Source: Streptomyces cyaneus (lineage in GTDB: Bacteria; Actinomycetota; Actinomycetes; Streptomycetales; Streptomycetaceae). Taken from it: a DNA stretch of 64,000 nucleotides. The DNA lies in NCBI RefSeq assembly GCF_004028635.1, contig NZ_RQJW01000008.1, forward strand, positions 124,001-188,000, given 5' to 3'. The notes under the pieces were generated by a model. It did not search any database. It saw only the letters and a program-made list of their open reading frames with translations, and was not told the DNA's origin. The position numbers were made by a program, and so were the translations under genes. Numbering within the stretch: position 1 is the stretch's first letter; every line of letters starts with the position of its first letter. This document shows, in pieces, positions 24,390 to 31,835 of the stretch.

Positions 24390-25412
24390 ATGGACTTCGG
24401 ACTCGTCCTGCAGACCGACCCGCCGGCCTCGCGGGTCGTCAGCCTGATGAAGCGCGCCGAGCGCAGCGGCTTCACCTACGGCTGGACCTTCGACTCCGCC
24501 GTGCTGTGGCAGGAGCCGTTCGTGATCTACAGCCAGATCCTGGCGAACACGCAGAAGCTCAAGGTCGGCACGATGGTGACCAACCCGGGCACCCGCACCT
24601 GGGAGGTCACCGCCTCCACCTTCGCCACCCTCAACGACATGTTCGGCAACCGCACGGTCTGCGGCATCGGCCGCGGTGACTCGGCCATGCGCGTCGCCGG
24701 GCGCAAGCCCAACACCCTCGCCCGCATCAGCGACGCCATGAAGGTCATCCGGGCGCTGGGCCGCGGCGACGAGGCCGACCTCGGGGGCGGCACGGTCGTC
24801 AGGTTCCCGTGGATCAAGGAGGGCGCCGAACTCCCCGTATGGATGGCGGCGTACGGGCCCAAGGCCCTGAAGATGACCGGCGAGGAGGCCGACGGATTCA
24901 TCCTCCAGCTCGCCGACCTCTACCTGACGGAGTACATGGTCAAGGCCGTGAAGGACGCGGCGGTCGCCGCCGGGCGCAACCCCGACGACGTCAAGATCTG
25001 CGTCGCCGCTCCCGCGTACGTCACCGAGGACGACTCGCCCGAGAAGCTCGCCCACGCGCGCGAGCAGTGCCGCTGGTTCGGCGGGATGGTCGGCAACCAC
25101 GTCGCCGACCTGGTCGCCAAGTACGGGGAGCACTCCGCCGCCGTACCCGACGAACTCACCGACTACATCAAGGCCCGCGAGGGGTACGACTACTCCCACC
25201 ACGGGCGCGCCGACAACCCCGACACCCAGTTCGTGCCCGACGAGATCGTCGACCGGTTCTGCCTCATCGGACCGGTCGAGAAGCACATCGAGAAGCTGAA
25301 CGCGCTGCGTGAGCTGGGCGTCGACCAGTTCGCCGTCTACGACATGCACGACGCGCAGGAGGCCGTCATCGACGCGTACGGCTCGAAGGTCATCCCCGCG
25401 GTCAACTCCTGA
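24390..25412 (+). CDS. F420-type LLM-class oxidoreductase (TIGR03842-like)
   Basis: A 340-residue luciferase-like TIM-barrel enzyme, probably dependent on coenzyme F420 (or FMN). The opening MDFGLVLQTDPPASRVVSLMKRAERSGFTYGWTFDS and the block TVCGIGRGDSAMRVAGRKP are those of the subfamily commonly named TIGR03842. ELPVWMAAYGPKALKMTGEEADGFI is the typical cofactor-site strand-loop of F420-dependent LLM proteins. It sits between the hydantoinase and the nucleobase permease, without any dihydropyrimidine dehydrogenase nearby. An attractive idea is that it supplies the reductive or oxidative step on the pyrimidine or hydantoin ring. The ATG follows GGAGCGGAG. Only the fold and cofactor class are well supported. 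Confidence 0.85.
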   Translation: MDFGLVLQTDPPASRVVSLMKRAERSGFTYGWTFDSAVLWQEPFVIYSQILANTQKLKVGTMVTNPGTRTWEVTASTFATLNDMFGNRTVCGIGRGDSAMRVAGRKPNTLARISDAMKVIRALGRGDEADLGGGTVVRFPWIKEGAELPVWMAAYGPKALKMTGEEADGFILQLADLYLTEYMVKAVKDAAVAAGRNPDDVKICVAAPAYVTEDDSPEKLAHAREQCRWFGGMVGNHVADLVAKYGEHSAAVPDELTDYIKAREGYDYSHHGRADNPDTQFVPDEIVDRFCLIGPVEKHIEKLNALRELGVDQFAVYDMHDAQEAVIDAYGSKVIPAVNS

Positions 25413-25433
25413 CCGCAGCCGACGAGTTCGGAC

Positions 25434-25461
25434 GCAACCAGTACCCCGCAACCAATACCCC
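25434..25461. repeat. 14-bp tandem repeat
   Basis: GCAACCAGTACCCC is followed directly by GCAACCAATACCCC in the 161-bp gap between the LLM gene and the permease gene. The period is 14 bp with a single mismatch. No other signal is evident in this gap. Confidence 0.5.
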
Positions 25462-25573
25462 ACCGCTCCACCAGACCCCCCACCTTGTTCCCCCCTCCCT
25501 GCCGTCCCGGGGAGGGGCCCAAGGCCCCCGCACGGCCTATCCGTCCCGTCCCGCATTGTCGATTGGCCTGCCC

Positions 25574-27121
25574 ATGACCGAAACAGTCCCCCCGGGGTCG
25601 CCGATATCGCAGTCCGCCGCTTCCGGCGGCCGGATCGAGCTCGCCCCCGAGGCATTCCCCGCCGACAGTCCCTTCGCCAACGAGGATCTGCGTCCCGTCC
25701 CGGTCGCCGAGCGCAAGTGGACGACGTACAACTTCGCGGCCCTGTGGATCTCCATGGCCCACTGCATCCCCAGCTGGACCCTGGCCTCCGGCCTGGTCGC
25801 GCTCGGCATGGACTGGAAGCAGGCCGTCTTCACCATCGCCCTGGCCAACGTCATCGTGCTGCTGCCGATGCTGGCCACCGGGCACGCCGGACCCAAGTAC
25901 GGCATACCGTTCCCCGTGCTGGCGCGGGCATCCTTCGGGCTGCGCGGCGCCAACATCCCGGCGCTGATCCGGGCGGCCGTGGCCTGTGGCTGGTTCGGCA
26001 TCCAGACTTGGATCGGCGGCAGCGGCATCTTCGCCCTGGGCTCCAAGCTGACCGGCGGCCACTGGGAGAACGCGGGCAAGATCGCGGGCAACCCCTGGCC
26101 GCTGTGGCTCTGCTTCATCCTCTTCTGGGCCGTGCAGATCGCGATCATCTACCGCGGCATGGACTTCCTGCGGCACTTCGAGAACTGGGCCGCGCCCTTC
26201 GTGATCGTCGGCGCCCTCGTGCTGCTGATCTGGATCGCGGTCAAGGCGGACGGCTTCGGCGCGCTGCTCGACCAGCCCTCGAAGCTGGGCTGGGGTCCTG
26301 ACTTCTGGCCGGTCTTCTTCCCGTCCCTGATGGGGATGATCGGTTTTTGGGCTACTTTGTCCCTCAATATCCCTGACTTCACGCGCTTCGGCGCCAGTCA
26401 GAAGGCGCAGACCTGGGGCCAGGCCCTCGGCCTGCCCACCACGATGACCCTCTTCGCGGTCCTCGCCGTGCTGGTCACCTCGGGCTCCGAGGTGGTCTAC
26501 GGCGAGGCGATCTGGGACCCGGTCACCCTCGCCGCCAAGACGGACAGCGTCTTCGGTCTGCTCTTCGCCCTGATCGTCGTCCTGGTCGCCACGATCTCCG
26601 TGAACATCGCGGCGAACGTCGTCTCCCCGGCGTACGACCTGGCGAACCTGGCGCCGAAGCTCATCAACTTCCGTACGGGCGCGCTGATCACCGGTGTCAT
26701 CGGCGTGCTGATCTTCCCGTGGAAGCTGATCTCCACCCCTGAGTTCTACATCTTCACCTGGCTCGGCGTGGTCGGCGGTCTGCTCGGGACGGTCGCGGGC
26801 ATCCTGATCGCCGACTACTGGATCGTCCGCCGCACGGTCCTGCACCTGGCGGACCTGTACACGCCCGGCGGGCGCTACTGGTACTCGTCCGGCTGGAACT
26901 GGCGGGCGATCGTCGCCTTCGTGGTCGGTGGCGTCCTCGCGGTCGGCGGCTCGTACTCGGGTGTCGGCGCCGACGGGGCGAAGACCGGACCGTTCCCGGT
27001 CGACGGGCTGATCCCGTTCCTCAAGCCGCTCGCCGACTACGGCTGGGCGGTGGGCCTGGGCGCCGCGCTGGTGCTGTACGTGGTGCTGATGGGCGGCCGC
27101 AAGGAACGCGCCGAGGCCTGA
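25574..27121 (+). CDS. NCS1-family nucleobase/hydantoin permease
   Basis: A 515-residue polytopic membrane protein of the nucleobase:cation symporter-1 family, with about twelve membrane helices. It would import uracil, hydantoin, allantoin or a related ring compound for the catabolic genes upstream. Family signatures: the N-terminal soluble segment ending ERKWTTYNFAALWISMAHCIPSWTLASGL (helix 1), PVLARASFGLRGANIPALIRAAVACGWFGIQTWIGG (helix 3 region), and IGFWATLSLNIPDFTRFGAS (helix 6). The start is ambiguous: the ATG at 25574 is used, but an in-frame TTG lies 18 bp upstream. Neither has a good ribosome binding site. The 161-bp spacing from the LLM gene allows a separate promoter. Confidence 0.88.
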   Translation: MTETVPPGSPISQSAASGGRIELAPEAFPADSPFANEDLRPVPVAERKWTTYNFAALWISMAHCIPSWTLASGLVALGMDWKQAVFTIALANVIVLLPMLATGHAGPKYGIPFPVLARASFGLRGANIPALIRAAVACGWFGIQTWIGGSGIFALGSKLTGGHWENAGKIAGNPWPLWLCFILFWAVQIAIIYRGMDFLRHFENWAAPFVIVGALVLLIWIAVKADGFGALLDQPSKLGWGPDFWPVFFPSLMGMIGFWATLSLNIPDFTRFGASQKAQTWGQALGLPTTMTLFAVLAVLVTSGSEVVYGEAIWDPVTLAAKTDSVFGLLFALIVVLVATISVNIAANVVSPAYDLANLAPKLINFRTGALITGVIGVLIFPWKLISTPEFYIFTWLGVVGGLLGTVAGILIADYWIVRRTVLHLADLYTPGGRYWYSSGWNWRAIVAFVVGGVLAVGGSYSGVGADGAKTGPFPVDGLIPFLKPLADYGWAVGLGAALVLYVVLMGGRKERAEA

Positions 27122-27140
27122 ACCCGGAAGGGGAGGGGGA

Positions 27141-27165
27141 GGACGGTCAGCCCTTCTGGCCGTCC
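27141..27165. terminator. Bidirectional hairpin between convergent genes
   Basis: GGACGGTCAG-CCCTT-CTGGCCGTCC forms a 10-bp stem (one G-U pair) with a 5-nt loop between the permease stop and the end of the DUF3558-like gene, overlapping the latter's last codons. It can act on both strands. Confidence 0.55.
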
Positions 27166-27812
27166 TCCAAGGCCGCCACCGCCTCCTTCGCCGCCTTGAT
27201 GGCGCCCTTGTTGATCTCGTCCGTGCTGGGCGCCTTCTTCGACTCGAAGTCGCTGCCGCTGTAGGTGACGGAGATCAGCGCGTTGGACGCGCGGACCATC
27301 ACCACGCCCTCACGGGTCTGCTGCTTGTCCTCGGTGGTGAGGTTCACGACGGAGTACCCCGAGTCGCCGACGCCGGGGACGGCGCCGCCGCCACTCTTGT
27401 CCGCGACGCGCTCCTTGTAGGACTTCTCCGCCGCCTCGTCCGACGCGGTGATCTCGAAGGAGACGTCCAGCCAGCGGTAGTCGTAGCCCTTGAGCGCGTT
27501 CCACGAGCAGGTGCGGCGCAGCTTGGAGTCCGTCGACGGGATCTCCTTGCCGGCCGACTTGGCGCCCGGAACAAGCGATTTCACCGTTTTCGCGCTCAGG
27601 CTGTCGCACGGCGCGGGAGCGGCGGAGTACGTCTTCGACACCGCCGCCGTAGCGGGGGCCGAGGGTGAATCGTCGCCGCTCTTCTGCGTCGCCGCCGGGT
27701 CGTCGGCGGCCTGCGTCGCGGGTCCGGACGACAGTGCCCAGCCCGCCGCGGCGAGCACGACGACGGGCGACAGACGCGCGGTGAGGGCGAGCGGCAAGGG
27801 AAGAGAACGCAC
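27147..27812 (-). CDS. Exported DUF3558-like protein
   Basis: A 221-residue exported protein. Residues 1-35 look like a signal sequence or membrane anchor (RSLPLPLALTARLSPVVVLAAAGWALSS) without a lipobox Cys. A Ser/Ala/Pro-rich linker (36-65) leads to a domain with PCDSLSAKTVKSLVPGA, LRRTCSWNAL, YRWLDVSFEI and AVPGVGDSGYSVV. The two spaced cysteines and the PGVGD turn match the DUF3558 family of actinobacterial cell-envelope proteins, whose role is not established. It is monocistronic. Its upstream region contains TTACGTCG-type repeats. Confidence 0.75.
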   Translation of the reverse strand: MRSLPLPLALTARLSPVVVLAAAGWALSSGPATQAADDPAATQKSGDDSPSAPATAAVSKTYSAAPAPCDSLSAKTVKSLVPGAKSAGKEIPSTDSKLRRTCSWNALKGYDYRWLDVSFEITASDEAAEKSYKERVADKSGGGAVPGVGDSGYSVVNLTTEDKQQTREGVVMVRASNALISVTYSGSDFESKKAPSTDEINKGAIKAAKEAVAALEDGQKG

Positions 27813-27962
27813 GGCGCACTTTTCGTGGGGGACGGTGCGGAGAGAGTCCGCACTGCGGACGGGACGCCAGTGTCACATGACTCCCTGTGAGGCGGAAGTG
27901 CCAACTCGCTCCGTGCTGACGCCGTTACGGGAGGGCCGCAATTACGCGGCGCCCTGGGAGAG

Positions 27963-28010
27963 TTACGTCGCTTTACGTTACTTTGCATCTCTTTACTTCG
28001 CCTTACGTCG
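27963..28010. repeat. TTAC-rich repeats upstream of the DUF3558-like gene
   Basis: TTACGTCG occurs at 27963-27970 and 28003-28010 (40-bp period), with CTTTACGTTAC and CTTTACTTCGCC between them. The patch is strikingly T-rich for this genome. It lies in the 199-bp gap upstream of the gene starting at 27812, so it may include a promoter or operator. Confidence 0.4.
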
Positions 28011-28011
28011 T

Positions 28012-29010
28012 CTATCGAACGATTTGGGCGGAAAGTGAACTCTCGATGCGGTCCACGGCCACGAAGGCGCCGTACGCCACGAGATGCACCAGGCAGTGGT
28101 CGGTGTGCTCCGGCCGCCGCCAGGCCGCCACGTCCTCGTCCGTGATGCGGTACGGCGCGAGGGCGGCCAGCAGTGCCAGACGCGCCGCCGGACGATCCCG
28201 GCGGTCCGGGAAGCCGTCCAGGGTGAGCGGCGGATGTGTGCCGTCCCAGTCCTGGAGGGTCTGCTCCACGAGGTGATGGTCGTCGGCGTCGAGCAGACCC
28301 GCGCCCCGCATGGCCGCCCTGAGCAGCGCCGCGTACGCGATACCGACGGGTGTGCCGCCCGCCCAGGCGGGGGCTTCGCCGGGGTCGACGTCGTCGAGCA
28401 GTGCGAGGGCGGTACCCGGCCGGGCGGGGCGGCGCACGGTCCGGGCGAGCGTGCGGCCCGCGAGGCTGCGTACCGCTCGGAAGCGCTGGGCGCCCGCCGG
28501 GAGCAGGTTCTCGGTCAGCAGGGCCGACGCGATCCGGTTGATGAAGTGGAAGGTGAGCGCGGTGCCGAGATGGGCGGGGGCGTGCTCACTCGGGAAGGGA
28601 TACGGCTCCAGGGCGGCGCCGGGCACGCGCGTGTGCTGCCCCCAGGCGAGCAGGCGCGCGTGCTCCTCGTTCTGCGGCCGCTCCCCGCGGGCCAGCCGCT
28701 CCGCGAGCGCGTGGTCGCCGGTGGCGTGCAGCAGGACGGTGTGCGCGTCCACGCAGAACGGGCACTTGTTGGCGAGGGACACCCCGAGGGCCACCAGTTC
28801 CTTGCCGGTCCGGCTGCCCGCCCCCGCGATGAGCGACTCGCGCATCAATGCCCAGGTGGGGGCGAGGAGTTCGGGTGCGGAGGACAGGACCACGAAGGTG
28901 ACGGGCTCGGGGATGCCGAAGTCCAGGGCGATCTGGGCGTACACCTCGGCGACGGTGCCGGTGGCCGACTTGGGAGGCAGGGGTTCGGTGTATCGGAAGG
29001 GTGTGGTCAT
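28012..29010 (-). CDS. Carboxymuconolactone decarboxylase/AhpD-like protein
   Basis: A 332-residue all-helical protein whose first third contains the CMD/AhpD redox motif: ELVALGVSLANKCPFCVDAHTVLLHATG (CxxC followed by H, residues ~83-91). AhpD-like proteins use this pair for thiol-dependent peroxide or disulfide reactions. The rest (residues 140-332) is a long helical extension, DNA-wise uniform with its neighbours, which doubles the length relative to single-domain CMD proteins and looks like a second, degenerate copy (AIAYAALLRAAM, ARLALLAALAPYRITDEDV) lacking the cysteines. It stands alone, divergent from the two-component pair. The physiological role is not evident. Confidence 0.75.
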   Translation of the reverse strand: MTTPFRYTEPLPPKSATGTVAEVYAQIALDFGIPEPVTFVVLSSAPELLAPTWALMRESLIAGAGSRTGKELVALGVSLANKCPFCVDAHTVLLHATGDHALAERLARGERPQNEEHARLLAWGQHTRVPGAALEPYPFPSEHAPAHLGTALTFHFINRIASALLTENLLPAGAQRFRAVRSLAGRTLARTVRRPARPGTALALLDDVDPGEAPAWAGGTPVGIAYAALLRAAMRGAGLLDADDHHLVEQTLQDWDGTHPPLTLDGFPDRRDRPAARLALLAALAPYRITDEDVAAWRRPEHTDHCLVHLVAYGAFVAVDRIESSLSAQIVR

Positions 29011-29177
29011 GGGCAGCAGCGTGCGCTGTCGGGGTGGGCCGGGTCGTCGTACCGCCGAAGGCAGTCGGTGCTGCGACGGCCGGGCGGGTCGGTGCCGGGC
29101 ACTACTGCGTGGGGAGTAGTCGGGGAGCCGTCCACAGGGGTGACGTCGCTGTCGGTGGGGCGGTCTAGTGTGCGGGC

Positions 29178-30281
29178 ATGAGCGGGCTTCGGATCACACG
29201 CGAACGGCTCGTCGACCTGGCCGTCTCGGTCGTGGTCGGCGTGATCGTCGTGCTCGCCGCCGTGGCGGACGGGCGTGCGGGACCCGTCGACTGCGCGCTG
29301 ATCGCGGCCGGTTCGCTGGCCCTGGCCGCGCACCGCACGGCTCCGCGCGTCGTGCTCGCGGTCACCACCGCCGGCCTGCTCGCCGCAGTCGTCCACGCCG
29401 GGCCCGCGAGCAGCCTGGCCGTCCCCGTCGTGGGCGCGGTGCACACGGCGTCGCGGACCGGACACCGGGGGACGGCCGCGGCGGCCGCCGCCGTCTTCCT
29501 CGGCGGATACGTGGCCGCGGGTTCGGCGAGCTCGGACGTCACGCGGGAGGCGCTGCTGCTGGCCGGCTGGTTCCTGTGCGCGGTGGTGACGGGCCTGGCC
29601 GACCGCAACTGGCAGGCGTATCTGCGCCAGACCGAACAGCGTGCCCTGGAGGCCGAACGCACCCGGGAGGAGGCGGCGTTGCGCAGAGCGGGCGAGGAAC
29701 GTCTGCGGATAGCACGGGAGTTGCACGACTCCCTCACCCACAGCATCTCGATCGTCAAGCTCCAGGCCGGCGTCGCCGTGCACCTGGCCCGCAAGCGAGG
29801 CGAGGAGGTGCCGCCCGCGCTGCTCGCCATCCAGGAGGCGAGCGGGGAGGCGATGCGCGAGCTGCGCGCCACGCTGGAGGTGCTGCGCACGGACGAGCCC
29901 ACCGGCACACCCGCGCTGCTCGTGGAGCGGGCGCGGGCGGCGGGCCTCGCGGTCGAGCTGACGGTGACGGGGGAGGAGCGGCCGTTGGCGGCGACTGTCG
30001 ACCGGGCGATGTACCGCATCGTCCAGGAAGCCTTGACGAACGCGGCGCGGCACGCGGGCCCGGCGAAGGTGTCAGTTCAACTCGACTACGGGGAGGGCGA
30101 GTTGACGATAGGGGTCGAGGACGACGGCACCGCCGACCCGTCCAGCCCTCCCACCCCCGGCACAGGTCTGACCGGCATGCGCGAACGCGTCACGGCCCTC
30201 GGCGGCACATTGGACGCCGCTCCGCGCGAGGAGGGCGGGTTCGCGGTGCGGGCACGGCTGCCGCTGGAGGAGGCGGGATGA
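29178..30281 (+). CDS. NarL-type sensor histidine kinase
   Basis: A 367-residue membrane sensor kinase. Residues ~10-145 contain four or five hydrophobic helices without a sizeable extracytoplasmic loop, so it senses something in or at the membrane. A coiled segment (QTEQRALEAERTREEAALRRAGEERLRIA) leads into the HisKA_3 box RELHDSLTHSISIVKLQAG with the phospho-accepting His near residue 183. The HATPase part has YRIVQEALTNAARHAG (N-box), VEDDGTA and GTGLTGMRERV (G-box). It is followed by its partner response regulator. The stop codon TGA overlaps the ATG of a duplicated mini reading frame that separates the two genes. The signal is unknown. Confidence 0.9.
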   Translation: MSGLRITRERLVDLAVSVVVGVIVVLAAVADGRAGPVDCALIAAGSLALAAHRTAPRVVLAVTTAGLLAAVVHAGPASSLAVPVVGAVHTASRTGHRGTAAAAAAVFLGGYVAAGSASSDVTREALLLAGWFLCAVVTGLADRNWQAYLRQTEQRALEAERTREEAALRRAGEERLRIARELHDSLTHSISIVKLQAGVAVHLARKRGEEVPPALLAIQEASGEAMRELRATLEVLRTDEPTGTPALLVERARAAGLAVELTVTGEERPLAATVDRAMYRIVQEALTNAARHAGPAKVSVQLDYGEGELTIGVEDDGTADPSSPPTPGTGLTGMRERVTALGGTLDAAPREEGGFAVRARLPLEEAG

Positions 30282-30334
30282 GGACGGGGTGACGGGGGAG
30301 GCGAGATGAGGACGGGGTGACGGGGGGAGGCAGG
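30269..30334 (+). repeat. Duplicated ribosome-binding/start junction with two 4-codon mini-ORFs
   Basis: The sequence GGAGGCGGG-ATG at the kinase stop is repeated as GGAGGCGAG-ATG (28 bp later) and GGAGGCAGG-ATG (29 bp later). The third ATG (30335) starts the response regulator. The first two ATGs each open the identical frame ATGAGGACGGGGTGA (Met-Arg-Thr-Gly-stop) at 30278-30292 and 30306-30320. A tandem duplication of the coupling junction explains this. Confidence 0.75.
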
Positions 30335-31024
30335 ATGACGGACGACGTGATCAGAGTGGCGCTCGTCGACGACCAGGCGCTGATGCGCGCGGGCTTCAGG
30401 GCCCTGCTGGACGCCGAGGACGGCATCGAGGTGGTCGGTGAGGCGGCGGACGGCGAGCGGGGCCTGGAGCTGATCCGCGCGCAGGTCCCCGACATCGCGC
30501 TGATCGACGTACAGATGCCGGTGATGACGGGCATAGAGGCGACGCGCAGGATCGCCGCGGACCCGGCCCTGGCATCGGTCCGCGTGGTCATCCTGACGAA
30601 CTACGGCCACGACGAGTACGTCTTCGAGGCCCTGAGGGCCGGCGCCAGCGGCTTCCTCCTGAAGGACACCGAACCGGCCGACCTGCTCCAGGCGATCGAG
30701 GTGGTGGCACGCGGCGAGGCGCTGCTGTCCCCGTCGGTCACCCGCACCCTGATCGGAGAGTTCGTCTCCCGCCCACCCGACCGGGCCACCGCCCCCGGCC
30801 TGGAGTGCCTGACGCGCCGCGAACGCGAGGTGACGGCGCTGGCGGCGCGGGGGCTGACGAACGAGGAGATCGCCGAGCACATGGTGATCAGCCCGTTCAC
30901 GGCGAAGACTCACATCAGCAGGGCGATGACGAAGCTGGGGGCGCGGGATCGGGCGCAGTTGGTGGTGTTCGCCTATGAGTCGGGGCTGGTGGTGGCGCGG
31001 GGAGCGGATCACCGGTTGGAGTGA
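30335..31024 (+). CDS. NarL/LuxR-family response regulator
   Basis: A 229-residue two-domain regulator, partner of the upstream kinase. The receiver (1-~120) has the acidic pocket VALVDDQALMRAG, phospho-acceptor Asp in IALIDVQMPVM, Thr in VVILTNYG and Lys in GFLLKDTEP, so phosphorylation should work. The C-terminal LuxR HTH reads LTRREREVTALAARGLTNEEIAEHMVISPFTAKTHISRAMTKLGARDRAQLVVFAYESG. The start at 30335 is chosen because a strong GGGGGGAGG lies just upstream and MTDDVIRVALVDD fits the family. The targets are unknown. Confidence 0.92.
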   Translation: MTDDVIRVALVDDQALMRAGFRALLDAEDGIEVVGEAADGERGLELIRAQVPDIALIDVQMPVMTGIEATRRIAADPALASVRVVILTNYGHDEYVFEALRAGASGFLLKDTEPADLLQAIEVVARGEALLSPSVTRTLIGEFVSRPPDRATAPGLECLTRREREVTALAARGLTNEEIAEHMVISPFTAKTHISRAMTKLGARDRAQLVVFAYESGLVVARGADHRLE

Positions 31025-31115
31025 CTGGTGCGCCAGATCGCCCAGGGGCCGTGACGGATTGCCGTAGACCGGGGACGGTGGTCATGCTGCAGGCACGATG
31101 TCCGATGGAGAATCG

Positions 31116-31670
31116 ATGAGCCCTCAACCGCACACCTATGCCGTGGCTGACGCCGAAACAGCACTCAAGTATGCGATCCAGCACATCAAGGGTGACCGGG
31201 TGCAGATCGTCGAGGGGTTCATCGAACAGGTTGTGCCGTCTTGGGATCATGAGGGTGTCGCGGACGAGATCCGTGAGCAGCTGGGACCAACGCTGCGCAG
31301 ACTGGAGTGCCGCGCGGGCTCCGGCGATCTGGACTTGCCGGGGACGGCCAACTGGTACGTGCCGGATTTGGCAGTTGTCCCGAAGGAACTCACCAAGGGC
31401 ACGGGCGCCCTGGTGCCCGACCAGACGCTGCTGATCGTCGAGGTCACCTCGGAAAGCAACGGAGATACGGACCGGATCGTCAAACGGAAGCGCTACGCCG
31501 AGTACGGTGCACCGCTCTACCTCCTCGTCGATCGCCAGGAGCGGTCCTGCACGCTCTACTCCGCTCCCGGTCGGCTCGGATACACGAAGGTGGAGGGCCC
31601 GCTGCCGTTCGGAACGCCTGTGTCCCTGCCCGACCCGTTCGGCCTGGAGCTCGACACAACGGAGTTCTGA
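31116..31670 (+). CDS. Uma2-family (PD-(D/E)XK-fold) protein
   Basis: A 184-residue protein of the Uma2/DUF820 family, a restriction-endonuclease-like fold very abundant in Streptomyces and cyanobacteria with no settled function. The nuclease-fold signature is present: WYVPDLAVVPKEL (Asp of the PD), LLIVEVTSESNGDTDRIVKRKRYAEYGAPLYLLVDRQ (ExV, then the conserved KxxxYAxxGVPxYWxVD-type block). The ATG at 31116 has GGAG five bases upstream. An in-frame ATG 18 bp earlier is possible. It is a stand-alone gene. Confidence 0.85.
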   Translation: MSPQPHTYAVADAETALKYAIQHIKGDRVQIVEGFIEQVVPSWDHEGVADEIREQLGPTLRRLECRAGSGDLDLPGTANWYVPDLAVVPKELTKGTGALVPDQTLLIVEVTSESNGDTDRIVKRKRYAEYGAPLYLLVDRQERSCTLYSAPGRLGYTKVEGPLPFGTPVSLPDPFGLELDTTEF

Positions 31671-31835
31671 CATCCGTCGGTCTGTTCACCGACGGGGGCC
31701 CACCATCGAGTGCGAGCGGGCGTCTGCTCACCGCGGGGAGTCGGCGGTCGTAGCCACGTTGGCTCACCGCTCCCGGCCGGCCACGGCGGCTGCGTACGAT
31801 CATCGGACCGCCGCCGTGCCGTGAGGAGTCCGCCC

